Shown here in pieces: positions 34,327 to 45,000 of a DNA stretch of 64,000 bases. Both the position numbers and the translations under genes were made by a program. How positions within the stretch are numbered: position 1 is the first letter of the stretch; the number at the start of each line of letters is the position of its first letter. Origin of the DNA: Aequorivita sublithincola DSM 14238 (GTDB taxonomy: Bacteria > Bacteroidota > Bacteroidia > Flavobacteriales > Flavobacteriaceae); the NCBI RefSeq assembly GCF_000265385.1, contig NC_018013.1, positions 1,267,001 through 1,331,000 on the forward strand, written 5' to 3'. The notes under the pieces are model-generated. The model was given only the letters and a program-made list of their open reading frames with translations, made no database searches and had not been told where the DNA came from.

Positions 34327-35901
34327 CTATCCTTTATAGATTTTTAGTTTAGTTCCAGGTTTCAAATTGTTACCACTAATATCGTTCCATTTTTGGATAT
34401 TCTGTACTGAAACTCCGGGAAATTTTTGTGAAATACTCCATAATGAATCCCCATTGCGCACTGTATATGTTTTTTCCGAAGAACTACTTTTTGAAGCTGT
34501 GGTCGTTACATTATTACTAGCAATGTCCTGTTTACTCTTTCGAGGGTAAATAATTAAATTCTGACCGGTCTTTAAAGTATTGCTTCGCATACCATTCCAA
34601 CTCTTAATTTGGCTAACACCAACACCATACTTGTCTGCAATTCTACCTAAATAATCTCCTCGTTTAACACGGTAACGAATTTTTTCAGGCTGTTCATATA
34701 ATTCCGGTGCCGGCTTTTCAGCTACTTCCTGCTCCTCTTGCGCAAAAGCGTAAATAGCATCTTCGTTATTAACAAAAGCACCAACGGAAGTTAGCGGAAG
34801 GCGCAACATATAGTTTTCATCCTTAATTACTGGAATGATACCGAGTTTATAGGAAGGATTTAAAAATTCAAGTTCTTCCTTGTCAAGATTAGTAAGCTTC
34901 GCTACTTGATCTAAAGTGATTTGTTGCTTCACTTTAATAGTATCTGTTGCAACGAAGGGAATTCTTTTTCCTTGTGATTTAAACCCATGCTCTTTTGCAT
35001 ATTCAAAAATGTACATAGTGGCTAAAAATGCAGGAACATATCCTGCCGTTTCACGTGGAAGATGTTCGCGTAGGTTCCAATAATTTGTTTTTCCACCAGA
35101 ACGACGAATAGCTTTTGAAACATTTCCTGGACCAGAATTATAGGCTGCAAGCGCCAAATCCCAATCGTTGAAACTGTTATTTAAACTTTTCAAATATTTA
35201 CAGGCAGCTTCCGTGGCCATAATTGGGTCTGAACGTTCGTCAACATAAGAACTCACGTCTAAACCAAACATTTTTCCCGTTGGGTACATGAATTGCCAAA
35301 GACCAGTAGCACCCACTCTTGATTGAGCCCGCGGATTTAAGGCAGATTCAATAACGGCTAGATATTTTAATTCTAAAGGAAGATTGTGTTTATCAAGTTC
35401 CTGCTCAAACATTGGGAAATAATATTCACTTAAACCCATTAAACGTTCTAAACTTCCTCTTCTATTTTTTAAATATTGCTTAATTACGCTTTCCAACGAA
35501 GGATTGTATTCAACTTTAAATGGAGTGCGGGCATCTAGTTCTTTAAGACGCTTTTTCAAAACTTCAGTGGGAAGTTCGTCATAATCAACCATATCATAAG
35601 ATTGGTTTGCAACACTGTTATAGATATCATCAAAAAGATCAGACTTATATAGTTCTTTTAACCACAGACTATCCTTTTTTCTGGCCGAAGCCATGTCTTT
35701 CAAATCATATATAATGGTATCTTTCAGACCAGTTGCTATTAATGTAGATGGCAATTCTTGAGCTATTTTAGAAATCTTTATGGAGTCAACAACTTGAACT
35801 TTTTTAGTGTTCAATTTTTTTAGTTGTTTTTTACCTTGTTGGGCAAAACTCATGCTGCATAATAGCAACAACATTAGGGAGAGAATTCTGTTTAGTTTCA
35901 T
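34327..35901 (-). CDS. MltD-like lytic transglycosylase with two LysM domains
   Basis: A 524-residue secreted protein with a signal peptide (residues 1-20, ending MSFA), an SLT/GH23 lytic transglycosylase domain (about 165-300) and two C-terminal LysM peptidoglycan-binding repeats (about 410-453 and 479-522). The catalytic Glu185 lies in LAVIESALNP, followed by GATGLWQFMYPTG and ALAAYNSGPGN. It cleaves the glycan strand of peptidoglycan to 1,6-anhydro products. DUF4837 follows closely. The sequence of its promoter is not clear. Confidence 0.93.
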   Translation of the reverse strand: MKLNRILSLMLLLLCSMSFAQQGKKQLKKLNTKKVQVVDSIKISKIAQELPSTLIATGLKDTIIYDLKDMASARKKDSLWLKELYKSDLFDDIYNSVANQSYDMVDYDELPTEVLKKRLKELDARTPFKVEYNPSLESVIKQYLKNRRGSLERLMGLSEYYFPMFEQELDKHNLPLELKYLAVIESALNPRAQSRVGATGLWQFMYPTGKMFGLDVSSYVDERSDPIMATEAACKYLKSLNNSFNDWDLALAAYNSGPGNVSKAIRRSGGKTNYWNLREHLPRETAGYVPAFLATMYIFEYAKEHGFKSQGKRIPFVATDTIKVKQQITLDQVAKLTNLDKEELEFLNPSYKLGIIPVIKDENYMLRLPLTSVGAFVNNEDAIYAFAQEEQEVAEKPAPELYEQPEKIRYRVKRGDYLGRIADKYGVGVSQIKSWNGMRSNTLKTGQNLIIYPRKSKQDIASNNVTTTASKSSSSEKTYTVRNGDSLWSISQKFPGVSVQNIQKWNDISGNNLKPGTKLKIYKG

Positions 35902-36085
35902 TAGCTTTTTATTGCTTAAGGAGATTGTGGCAAAGACTCCTGATTAATAAGTTATTCGAGGGAACTAATCATAAATCCCATAAAAGTTGAAACGCAATTT
36001 TAAATAAAAAATTTTATCTAAAACTATAATTGTGCGAAAATACGCAATAATCAAATCCAAAAGCCTAAGATACTGTTAATTAACT

Positions 36086-37273
36086 TTATTTCATCAAGGC
36101 CTTTATTCCAGGTAATGTTTTTCCTTCAAGCATTTCCAGCATTGCACCTCCGCCTGTAGACACATAACTAACTTTGTCTGTGAGATTAAACTTGTGAACC
36201 GCCGCTACAGAATCACCACCTCCTACTAAGGAAAAAGCTCCATTTTGAGTGGCTTTTGCTATATTTTGACCCAAGATTTTTGTTCCTTGAGCAAACTTTT
36301 CTATTTCAAAAACACCAACGGGACCATTCCATAAAATTGTTTTTGACTTAGCTAATACTTCGGCAAAAAGTTCGTTTGTTTTTGGTCCAACATCTAAACC
36401 CATCCATCCGTCGGGAATATTGTTCACTTCTTCAGTCCTGGAATTTGCATTTTCCGAAAAATCATCTGCAATAATGGCATCAACTGGCAAATAGACTTCT
36501 ACAAATTTATTTTTAGCCATTTCTAAAATTTCTAGTGCAAGTGTCTGTTTATCGTCTTCTACAAGGGAACTACCAACATTTCCACCTTGTGCCTTTATAA
36601 AAGTGAAAGCCATTCCACCGCCAATAATCAAATTGTCAATTTTGTCTAGAATATTCTCAATTATTGTAATTTTTGAAGAAACTTTTGCTCCTCCAATTAT
36701 GGCCGTAACCGGTTTTTCGCTTGTTTCTAATACTTTTTTTACGTTTTCTACTTCAGAAGCAAGCAATAAGCCAAAGTATTTGTTTTCGGGGAAAAATTGG
36801 GCAATAACAGCAGTTGAAGCGTGCTCGCGATGCGCTGTTCCAAAGGCATCATTTACATAAACGTCACCAAATTTTGACAGTTTTTCAGCAAAATCACGAT
36901 CACCTTTTGTTTCTTCATCATAATAGCGAAGATTCTCTAATAAAAGAACTTCTCCAGGTTTTAAATTTAAAACTGCTTCCGAAACTTTTGGTCCAATGCA
37001 ATCATCAACAAACTTCACCTGCATTCCAATTGCGTCAGACAGTGATTTAACGATATGTTGCAATGAAAATTCCGCTTCTTTATTTTTTGGTCTTCCTAGA
37101 TGCGACAGCAAGATACAGCTTCCGCCGTCTTCCAGAATTTTAAAAATCGTAGGTTTTGCAGCACGAATTCTAGTATCATCAGTTACATTGAAATCATCGT
37201 CCAACGGAACATTGAAATCTACACGGATTAATGCTTTTTTATCTTTAAAATCAATATCGTTTACAGTTTTCAT
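36086..37273 (-). CDS. pgk: Phosphoglycerate kinase
   Basis: Pgk transfers phosphate between 1,3-bisphosphoglycerate and ADP in glycolysis. The 395-residue product has the N-terminal [17 protein letters not shown], the nucleotide-side [17 protein letters not shown] and the C-terminal GGGDSVAAV. Length is standard. It is monocistronic with a likely -7 element 19 bases upstream of its ATG. Confidence 0.97.
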   Translation of the reverse strand: MKTVNDIDFKDKKALIRVDFNVPLDDDFNVTDDTRIRAAKPTIFKILEDGGSCILLSHLGRPKNKEAEFSLQHIVKSLSDAIGMQVKFVDDCIGPKVSEAVLNLKPGEVLLLENLRYYDEETKGDRDFAEKLSKFGDVYVNDAFGTAHREHASTAVIAQFFPENKYFGLLLASEVENVKKVLETSEKPVTAIIGGAKVSSKITIIENILDKIDNLIIGGGMAFTFIKAQGGNVGSSLVEDDKQTLALEILEMAKNKFVEVYLPVDAIIADDFSENANSRTEEVNNIPDGWMGLDVGPKTNELFAEVLAKSKTILWNGPVGVFEIEKFAQGTKILGQNIAKATQNGAFSLVGGGDSVAAVHKFNLTDKVSYVSTGGGAMLEMLEGKTLPGIKALMK

Positions 37274-37292
37274 ATTAAAATTTTATCGAGCA

Positions 37293-37300
37293 AATATACT
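37293..37300 (-). promoter_or_regulatory. TAnnTTTG -7 element for pgk
   Basis: Minus-strand TATATTTG, 19 bases before the pgk ATG at 37273. Confidence 0.55.
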
Positions 37301-37412
37301 TATTTTGAGGTATAAATTCATTTTAGCTGTTAGAAGACAAGGTTACCGTATAACAGTACTTTTTCTAATAATTTTTGAAAAATTCAGTCAGAAAAGAAAA
37401 CTTAAAATTGTT

Positions 37413-37420
37413 TAGATTTG
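37413..37420 (+). promoter_or_regulatory. TAnnTTTG word abutting the holB start
   Basis: Plus-strand TAGATTTG ends three bases before the holB ATG. If real, the transcript would start inside or after the start codon, so this may be chance. Confidence 0.2.
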
Positions 37421-37423
37421 CGA

Positions 37424-38578
37424 ATGGATTTTTCAGAAGTAATCGGGCAACAGCATTTAAAATCACACCTGTCAAAAACTATTGAAAACGGTCGTATTCC
37501 GCACGCACAGCTATTTGTTGGAGTAAATGGAAGTGGCTTACTACCAATGGCTATCGCGTATGCCACAGAATTGTTATGCCATAAATACGAAAAGGGAAGT
37601 CCAGAATATTTGTCCTGCAAAAGCAAGATTGCCCGCTGGTCGCATCCAGATTTACATTTTGTTTATCCAGTAAATAAGGTAGGGAAGGACACGAAAAAAG
37701 TTACATCAGACGATTTCGCAAAGGACTGGCACAATTTTGTATCAAAAAATCCTTACGGGTCCCTTTTTGAGTGGCTTCAAAGTATAGGAATAGAAAATAA
37801 GCAAGGAAATATCAGTAAAGAGGAAGCACTAAACATTTTAAAAAAATTATCACTCAAAGCTTTTGAAAGCGGATATAAAGTAATGATTATTTGGATGGCA
37901 GAAAATATGAATATTTCCTGCGCAAACACCATATTAAAACTGGTTGAGGAACCTACAGACAATACAGTTCTCATCCTACTAACAGAGCAGGAAGAGCAAA
38001 TAATTACAACCATAAGATCGCGATGCCAAAAACTGACTTTTCCATTACTTTCCGAAGTTGATATTGCCGAAAATCTGATAATTCGTAGAGAAGTACTAGA
38101 ATCTTTAGCTTTTAAAACCGCCAGAAGAGCGCAAGGCGACTATAACAAAGCATTGCAACTTCTAGAAGAATCAGGTGAAGATGAAATTTTTGAAAAATGG
38201 TTTATTAGTTGGGTTCGGACCGCCTTTAGGGCTAAGGGAAACAAAGGAGCTATAAATAATCTTCTGGATTGGAGTGACGAACTTGCTGGCCAAGGGCGCG
38301 AAACGCAGAAAAAATTTCTAAATTATTGTATTGAAGTTTTTAGACAAGCGCTTTTAAAAAACTACAAAGCTGATACGCTTTTGTTCTTTGAAGCAAAAGA
38401 TACTTCCTTTTCACTTGAAAAATTTTCACCTTTTGTACATCAAAATAATATTTTTGAAATCAATTCTGCGTTGGAAGATGCTTCTTACCACATTGAGCGA
38501 AATGGAAATCCTAAAATCATTTTTACAGACCTCTCCATAAAGCTAACACGGTTAATTCATAGACCTGAAATTGTATAA
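37424..38578 (+). CDS. holB: DNA polymerase III delta-prime subunit (clamp loader)
   Basis: A 384-residue AAA-type clamp-loader protein opening MDFSEVIGQQHLKSHLSKTI, then NGRIPHAQLFVGVNGSG. The Walker-A-like loop lacks the usual Gly-Lys-Thr, as expected for delta-prime, which does not need ATP hydrolysis. The block ANTILKLVEEPTDNTVLIL and the sensor-like IRSRCQKL are diagnostic of the family. It helps load the sliding clamp during replication. The ATG at 37424 is preferred to a TTG two codons earlier. It is a single gene, divergent from pgk. Confidence 0.9.
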   Translation: MDFSEVIGQQHLKSHLSKTIENGRIPHAQLFVGVNGSGLLPMAIAYATELLCHKYEKGSPEYLSCKSKIARWSHPDLHFVYPVNKVGKDTKKVTSDDFAKDWHNFVSKNPYGSLFEWLQSIGIENKQGNISKEEALNILKKLSLKAFESGYKVMIIWMAENMNISCANTILKLVEEPTDNTVLILLTEQEEQIITTIRSRCQKLTFPLLSEVDIAENLIIRREVLESLAFKTARRAQGDYNKALQLLEESGEDEIFEKWFISWVRTAFRAKGNKGAINNLLDWSDELAGQGRETQKKFLNYCIEVFRQALLKNYKADTLLFFEAKDTSFSLEKFSPFVHQNNIFEINSALEDASYHIERNGNPKIIFTDLSIKLTRLIHRPEIV

Positions 38579-38720
38579 ATATTATTTATGCATTTTAAAA
38601 GTAGATAAATCTTCTTTATTGAAATCATAGCTATTAAACGCCGTAATTAGCTCGAAAAACGATTAAATTAACGTTACTTCCGTTTTTATCTGAGAATAGC
38701 TTAAAATGCTTGAAAAAGCC

Positions 38721-39566
38721 CTATTTGAGTTTTTTAAAGCAATATATGTGCGAAGAGTATTCTTTTGAACGTTTTGCTTTAAGATTAGATTGAAAACCTA
38801 TCCAAAAAGCTTTTAGAGAAAATTCATTTCCTGTTTTATACTTTTCGGAAAGTAGGCTTACATAAAAAGAATCAAAAATCATTGGTTCAATTTTTTGAAG
38901 CGTAAAGTTATCCGAAAAAAAGCTCTTAATAGCTTCTTTGGAAAAGTGCCAAAGATGTCTTGGCGCATCATAAGCAGCCCAATATTTTCCATAATGTTTC
39001 GCGTCATAACTTTTAAAGTTAGGGACTGCGATAATTAAACTTCCATTTGGTTTTACTAGTGAAGCTAATTTCTGAACGGTTTCTTCTAAGTTTGGAATGT
39101 GCTCTAAAACGTGCCAAAGTGTTACAACATCAAACTGAATTCCTTCGAATTCCTCTAAAGAAGTTTTTAGATGAATTCCTTTTTCCAAAGCTAATTTGGC
39201 AGCACTTTCATTTGGTTCCATTCCAGAAACTTTCCATCCTTTATCCTTTGCAGTTTTTAAAAAATCTCCTGTCCCTGAACCAATATCCAATAATGAACCA
39301 ACTTCTCCATTCAAATTGAAAATAAGCTTAGTTTTTTTCTTAAGCGACCAACTTTTTACCAATTGATATATGCCGGAAAGCAATCCTTTTTTCTCATCGG
39401 TGTGAGAAATATAATTCTGGCTTTCGTAATATCTAGGCAGTTCTTCAGGATTTGGCTGCGGAAATGTTTTCAGAAAATCCAAAGCGGGATCGTAAATCAA
39501 GTCAAAAGGTTCACCAGAAACCAAATAATCCTTAACTGATAAATATGTTGTCTTGTGATTTTCCAA
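38721..39566 (-). CDS. Class I SAM-dependent methyltransferase
   Basis: A 281-residue methyltransferase with motif I SLLDIGSGTGDFLKTA near residue 91, then GWKVSGMEPNESAAKLA and FDVVTLWHVLEHIPNLEE, typical of type 11/12 enzymes. The C-terminal APRHLWHFSKEAI block is common in SAM enzymes acting on glycans, lipids or quinone-like substrates; the actual substrate is unknown. It lies downstream of mnmG in the same direction, with a parS-like site in between at 39626-39641. Confidence 0.85.
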   Translation of the reverse strand: MENHKTTYLSVKDYLVSGEPFDLIYDPALDFLKTFPQPNPEELPRYYESQNYISHTDEKKGLLSGIYQLVKSWSLKKKTKLIFNLNGEVGSLLDIGSGTGDFLKTAKDKGWKVSGMEPNESAAKLALEKGIHLKTSLEEFEGIQFDVVTLWHVLEHIPNLEETVQKLASLVKPNGSLIIAVPNFKSYDAKHYGKYWAAYDAPRHLWHFSKEAIKSFFSDNFTLQKIEPMIFDSFYVSLLSEKYKTGNEFSLKAFWIGFQSNLKAKRSKEYSSHIYCFKKLK

Positions 39567-39625
39567 GAAAGAAAATTAAATTGTTTAAAGATTTTTTATA
39601 AGTTCTTTATTGAATAAAAGAGAAA

Positions 39626-39641
39626 TGTTCCACGTGAAACA
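39626..39641. promoter_or_regulatory. parS-like ParB-binding site (downstream of mnmG)
   Basis: TGTTCCACGTGAAACA differs from the widely conserved bacterial parS consensus TGTTTCACGTGAAACA at one position. It sits six bases past the mnmG stop codon. ParB binds such sites near the chromosome origin for segregation. Confidence 0.75.
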
Positions 39642-39647
39642 ATCTAG

Positions 39648-41519
39648 TTAACGTCCCATATATACAAGAAGTACTGAAACATCATTTGGAGAAACACCAC
39701 TTATTCTTGATGCCTGCGAAATAGTTGCAGGTTTAATTTTAGTAAGTTTTTCACGAGCTTCATAAGACAAGGATTTTAATTTAGTGTAATCAAATGTAGA
39801 AGGGATTTTTAAACCTTCAAGTCTATTTAATTTATCTGCATTATTTTTTTCCTTTTCAATATAGCCTGAATACTTAACTTGGATTTCCGCTTGTTCAATC
39901 ATTTCGGAATCTAACTTGTTGTCGTTAATAAAATTTTTAACCGAAGCTATTTCCTTCATATCCTCCATCGTAACTTCTGGTCGAGAAAAGAATTTGAACA
40001 TTTTATCACTTTGATCCACCAAAGCAGATTCTCTCATTTCCAAAATAGGATTAATATCTTCTGGAGCAGCACTTGTTTCTTTGAAAAACTGAACGAAAGC
40101 CTCTGATTTAACTTTCTTATCTTCCATTTTTCTAATTCGTTTTTCACTTGCTAAACCAATCTCAAATGCTTTTGGCGTTAACCTAAAGTCAGCATTATCT
40201 TGACGCAATAAGGTTCTGTATTCAGCACGAGAAGTAAACATCCTGTATGGTTCTTCAGTTCCCTTTGTAATAAGATCATCTATCAAAACCCCGATATAGG
40301 CCTCATTTCTTTGAAGTATGAAACTTTCCTTTTCTTTAACTTTTAAATGTGCATTAATGCCAGCCATCAAACCCTGGGAAGCCGCTTCTTCATAACCAGT
40401 TGTTCCGTTGATTTGTCCAGCAAAATAAAGTCCTGAAACTAACTTAGTTTCCAAAGTATGTTTCAATTGTGTTGGCGGGAAATAATCGTATTCAATAGCA
40501 TAACCAGGACGAAAAAACTTTACATTTTCGAAACCAGCAACTCTTCGTAATGCCTTAAATTGAATATCCTCTGGCAGCGAAGTGGAAAAACCATTTATAT
40601 AATATTCTACCGTATCCCAACCTTCTGGCTCCACAAAAAGTTGATGTTTGTCCTTATCGGAAAAACGATTAATTTTATCTTCAATTGAAGGACAGTATCT
40701 TGGCCCAAGGCTTTGAATTGATCCATTAAACATTGGAGAACGATCAAATCCTTCACGCAATATATTATGGACTTCCAAACTTGTATGGCTCATATGGCAA
40801 GAGCGCTGATGTTTTAAAGCTGAAGTTTGATCAGAATATGAAAATTTCTCTGGAATTTCATCACCAGGTTGTTCTATCATTTTTGAAAAATCCAAAGACC
40901 TTCCATCAACTCTTGGTGGAGTTCCTGTTTTCATTCTTCCTGCTTCAAAACCTAAATTAAGTAAATCTTGGGTTATTCCTGTGGATGCTTTTTCGCCAGC
41001 ACGGCCACCGCCAAATTGTTTATCGCCAATATGAATTAGACCATTTAAAAAAGTACCATTTGTAAGCACTACGCTTTTCCCTCTTATCTCTAAACCGAGA
41101 GAAGTTCTTACTCCTTTAATTTTTCCATTTTCAACAATAATCCCAGAAATCATTTCTTGATAGAAATCAAGGTTCGGAGTATTCTCCAACATTAATCTCC
41201 AAGTTTCCGCAAAACGCATCCGATCACTTTGCACACGCGGACTCCACATTGCAGGTCCTTTTGATTTATTGAGCATTTTAAACTGAATGGCTGTTTTATC
41301 AGAAACAATTCCGCTATATCCGCCCATTGCGTCAATTTCCCGTACAATTTGTCCTTTAGCGATTCCGCCCATTGCCGGATTACAGCTCATCTGAGCAATT
41401 GTTTGAAGATTCATTGTAACCAACAAGGTTTTTGAGCCCAAATTGGCAGCAGCAGCAGCAGCTTCTGAACCAGCGTGACCAGCTCCAACTACAATAACAT
41501 CATATTCATTTGGAAACAT
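39648..41519 (-). CDS. mnmG: tRNA uridine-5-carboxymethylaminomethyl(34) synthesis enzyme MnmG
   Basis: MnmG (GidA), with MnmE, modifies the wobble uridine of certain tRNAs using FAD and methylene-tetrahydrofolate. The 623-residue protein has the FAD motif VVGAGHAGSEAAAAAANLG close to its N-terminus, MSCNPAMGGIAKG, the PRVDGRSLDFS region and the C-terminal ARISGVSPNDVSVLL block. The start at 41519 gives the usual length and N-terminus (MFPNEYDVIVVG). An in-frame ATG ten codons upstream (41549) would read through a parS-like site and add MFHVEQLRQY, an extension I consider an artefact of that site. A likely -7 element lies at 41580-41587. Confidence 0.95.
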   Translation of the reverse strand: MFPNEYDVIVVGAGHAGSEAAAAAANLGSKTLLVTMNLQTIAQMSCNPAMGGIAKGQIVREIDAMGGYSGIVSDKTAIQFKMLNKSKGPAMWSPRVQSDRMRFAETWRLMLENTPNLDFYQEMISGIIVENGKIKGVRTSLGLEIRGKSVVLTNGTFLNGLIHIGDKQFGGGRAGEKASTGITQDLLNLGFEAGRMKTGTPPRVDGRSLDFSKMIEQPGDEIPEKFSYSDQTSALKHQRSCHMSHTSLEVHNILREGFDRSPMFNGSIQSLGPRYCPSIEDKINRFSDKDKHQLFVEPEGWDTVEYYINGFSTSLPEDIQFKALRRVAGFENVKFFRPGYAIEYDYFPPTQLKHTLETKLVSGLYFAGQINGTTGYEEAASQGLMAGINAHLKVKEKESFILQRNEAYIGVLIDDLITKGTEEPYRMFTSRAEYRTLLRQDNADFRLTPKAFEIGLASEKRIRKMEDKKVKSEAFVQFFKETSAAPEDINPILEMRESALVDQSDKMFKFFSRPEVTMEDMKEIASVKNFINDNKLDSEMIEQAEIQVKYSGYIEKEKNNADKLNRLEGLKIPSTFDYTKLKSLSYEAREKLTKIKPATISQASRISGVSPNDVSVLLVYMGR

Positions 41520-41532
41520 ATATTGTCTTAAT

Positions 41533-41548
41533 TGTTCCACGTGGAACA
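41533..41548. promoter_or_regulatory. parS-like ParB-binding site (5' side of mnmG)
   Basis: TGTTCCACGTGGAACA is a perfect 16-base palindrome and matches the parS consensus except at the two symmetric positions 5 and 12. It lies in the mnmG leader and overlaps an alternative in-frame ATG at 41549. Confidence 0.8.
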
Positions 41549-41579
41549 TTTGATTAATCTCAACTTTTTAAAAGGGGTG

Positions 41580-41587
41580 CAAAATTA
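41580..41587 (-). promoter_or_regulatory. TAnnTTTG -7 element for mnmG
   Basis: Minus-strand TAATTTTG, 60 bases before the ATG at 41519. The leader would contain the parS-like palindrome, so ParB binding could affect mnmG expression. Confidence 0.4.
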
Positions 41588-41631
41588 CAATAATTATCTG
41601 ATTTTAAGACATTAAGTCTCAAAATAACAAT

Positions 41632-42048
41632 TTACAAAACCGGGAGCTTTTGAAGTGCTTCGTCTTCCTTTTTCCGCATAAGGATTTCATCATCGGTACC
41701 CTTATCTTTAAAACCACAGAAGTGAAGAATTCCGTGAATCATAACACGATGAAGTTCATCTTCAAAATCGGTTTTGAAGTCCTTCGCATTATCTGCAACA
41801 CGCTCTACTGAAATATAAATTTCACCGTTAATTTGTTTTCCAACCCGAGAATCAAAACTTAAAATATCGGTCAAAGTATCGTGATTCAAAAACTCAACAT
41901 TCAATTTATGTAGAAATTCATCATCGCAGAACACATATAAAATATCGCCTAATTCACATCCTTCAGATATAATGATTTCAGCAATCCATTTTTGAAGTTC
42001 CGATAAATTAATTAATTCAAAATCTGTTTCAAAATTAAAATCAATCAT
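41632..42048 (-). CDS. ybeY: Endoribonuclease YbeY (rRNA maturation)
   Basis: A 138-residue zinc-dependent RNase involved in 16S rRNA 3'-end processing and ribosome quality control. The zinc motif appears as HRVMIHGILHFCGFKDK; two of the usual three histidines are clear (MIHGILH), and the third position is Lys in the GFKDK segment, as seen in some Bacteroidota. NHDTLTDILSFD is also family-typical. The ATG at 42048 overlaps the end of the DUF4175 gene by eight bases, so the two are translationally coupled. Confidence 0.9.
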   Translation of the reverse strand: MIDFNFETDFELINLSELQKWIAEIIISEGCELGDILYVFCDDEFLHKLNVEFLNHDTLTDILSFDSRVGKQINGEIYISVERVADNAKDFKTDFEDELHRVMIHGILHFCGFKDKGTDDEILMRKKEDEALQKLPVL

Positions 42049-45000
42049 TGCTTTCTTTAAAGTATTCTTGAACCTTGTTTTTATAATCTTGGCGCAAAGG
42101 TAAGGCCTCACGATTCAAAATTTCAGTAGTGTTGAAATATTTTTTTATATCCTCAGGAGACAGCTGCGTGTTATTTTGAAATTGTCGTTTATTCGTTTGG
42201 GATTCTCTTCTAGTTTCTTGACCCTGTTCCAAATCTGCTTTGTCCAATTTCAATAATTCGTATTTAAGATTCAACATTTGCTGAAGGGTGTTTTGGTTAA
42301 AACCTTTATCCAACAATTGTTGCTCAATACCTTCCATCTTCTTTAAAAGATTTCCACCATTTCCATTTAAACCCTCTTTGCTCAATCTATCCTGAAGTTG
42401 ATTGCGGAGTTCCTGCTGTTGTTTATAAATTTCGAAAATCTCACCATTCATCTGCTCACTTTCACTTTTGCCTTCGTTCTCGCCACCTTCTTTATTACCT
42501 TTTTGACCATCTTTTCCTTGACCATCACCTTCTCCCTTTCCATCGCCTTTACCATCACCTTCTCCTTCTCCCTCTCCTTTGCCAACTCCCTTGCCTTCGC
42601 CTTCACCTTTTTTGCCCTTCTTACCCTTTTTCATTCCCTCCTCCATCTTTTCACTTAACCCTTCTTGCTTCTTAATAATATCTGGAAGTTGAAAACCATG
42701 ACCATCACCAGATCCAGGACTCGGCATTCCCTTGCCTGAACCAGAACCAGTTCCCATAGCCATCTGCATTTGCATATTGCTTAAAATATCACTTAATAAA
42801 ACAGCTAAATCGTTCGCTCCAGTTACTGTATATTGTTGATTGCCAATTCCTTGCCGCGTTTCATTCTGTGCTAGACGATCTAGAGATTTGTCTATATTAT
42901 ATTGAATTTCAGTTAGTGACGTATTTATTTTTGAACCCATTAAAGGTTGACGAAGTGAGAGCGCAAAAATACTATCGTCAATATGTTCAAAATTAATTTT
43001 TAAGTCATTTTGAATATTCAATTTCTTACCAAAAATAGGATTGCCGTATTCTATTTTCTTGAAAACCTCCATTAAATCCTCTTGTTGAAAAGAAAAAACA
43101 ACTAGATTATCTACAATCTGTCTTAACATTTTCACATCTTCATCTATGGATTCCATCTGCCCGGATTGCATCTGCATTTTCATTTGCTCGCCCATTTCTT
43201 TCATCTTTTCGCCAGCCTTCTTTTGACTCTTTCCAGCCTCAGCTGGTTTTTGCTCTTTCAGTTTATCTGTCGCCTTTTCTTGTTCTTGGTCAATCTGTTT
43301 TTCCGCTGGTCTGTCTTGAGGAATATCCATTGGTTTTTTTAGAGCCTCGTTTTCCTTTTGGAGTTCTTCCATTTGCTTTTTATGCTCTTCAAATTTCTCA
43401 TTGAGTTCTTCTTGGGCTTCCTTAGTATTTTCCTCTTTAGGTTTATCTGCCAATTGTTCTTGCTCTTCTCCCAATTTATAAATTTCCTCAGCGAGTTTTT
43501 CAGCCTTCTTTTCTACGTAATATCTTTTAGTCAATTCAACCAACTGTTCCAAGTTCTTCTCTTGGTTCTTGTTTTGTTTTGATAGCTTTTCTAACTTATC
43601 TGTTAACTCCTCTTTTTGAATTTTATCTTGAAGTTTTTCAAGTTCGTCAAGCAGCTTTTCATTCTCTTTTACGCGTTGTTCATTTTCCTCTAAACGTTTT
43701 TCGAGTTCTTCTTTAAAAGGATCTATCTCTTGATTTTCAGGTTGGAAATTTTCAAGTTCCTCTTTCATTTCCTTTGAAAAATTCTTCATCATTTCCTCCT
43801 GCTTTTGCTGGCGCTGTATGAAGTTGTCTAATTTCTTCTTGTCGTTATAATTAAGCTCGTTTTTCTCTTTTTGGGTTCGAGTAAGTTCTTTCAACGTTTG
43901 CTTTCTGTCCTTTAATTCCTCTAGTGATTTATCAAGACCTTTAATCGCATCTTTTTGATTTTGAAGTTGTTCATCTTCCAATTCATTCTTTGTAAGTTTT
44001 CTGAAAGAATAAATTCCGGATTTCGAAGATTTAAAATTATGAATAGTGTCATTATCAAAAACTTCAAAATAGTATTCATAAGAAACACCTTCGTTTAAAG
44101 TAAGATTTCCAGGAAAATTATAAGTGAATTGATCAAAGTTGGTTTTGTTTAAAGGCAGAGCTTCCGTTTTAGCCAACTTTTCTTCTCCTTCGGGAAAATA
44201 GACCAATCTTAGTTTCGTAAGTCCATAATCGTCTGAAATCTGGCCTAAAAATAAGATTCGTTGACTGTTTGTGCTATCTTGTTTGGTTTGTACCTCAATT
44301 TCGGGAAATTGATCCTTCACCACATTCAATGTAAACGCAAGGTTTTCGTAATCCTTCAGTTTTTCATTGGAAGTAGTTATTGCGTAATCCAACTTGTTAT
44401 AAATTCCTTTTTCAAAATTAAAATTTTCTCCTTTGGAAGAAAACGTAAAAGTAGTGTCCAAGGTTTTTAAAGCAACAGCATTAGTGTTTTTTGTTAAAAC
44501 GTTCCATCTAACGCGGGTTCCTTCGGGAATAGTTGCGTTTCCAGAACTTTTCAAGGTTTCATCGGTTTTTCCTGTGTAGTTAGGATAATCCAAAACCATT
44601 TCAAAATTAATTAATGACGGCGTCTTTACAACATCCAACTTATATTCACGGGAAGTAACTTTATTCGCCTTTAAGCTAAAATCAATAGATTCCAAAGGTT
44701 GCTGAAACGTATATTCAAATAAACCGGGAGCGGTCTGTTGCAAATAGTAGGTTTCGCCATTATAATTGATACTGGCGTTTTCGGGGATTGCAGTTCCTTC
44801 AGTTCTAATTTTTAGGTTGAACGGCTTATTCTCAACCGCATTCAAATCCTCGTTCATAACGATAAAAGAAAACGGTGCAGGCGGTTCAAAAGCAGTGTCG
44901 TAATGCACAACTCGTTTGTAGCTACTGGAAAAAACATCCATTCCGCCCAAAGCGCTAAAGAGTATAAATACAAGTATTGGAATGGCCGCATATTTCAAAT

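Noticed and set aside
41520..41549. N-terminal extension of MnmG (MFHVEQLRQY)
   Set aside because: It is a translation of the parS-like palindrome; the ATG at 41519 gives the normal family N-terminus and length.
42398..43582. Phe/Leu-rich plus-strand frames opposite the DUF4175 gene
   Set aside because: They are mirror readings of the Glu/Lys-rich coiled coil on the minus strand and show no protein features of their own.
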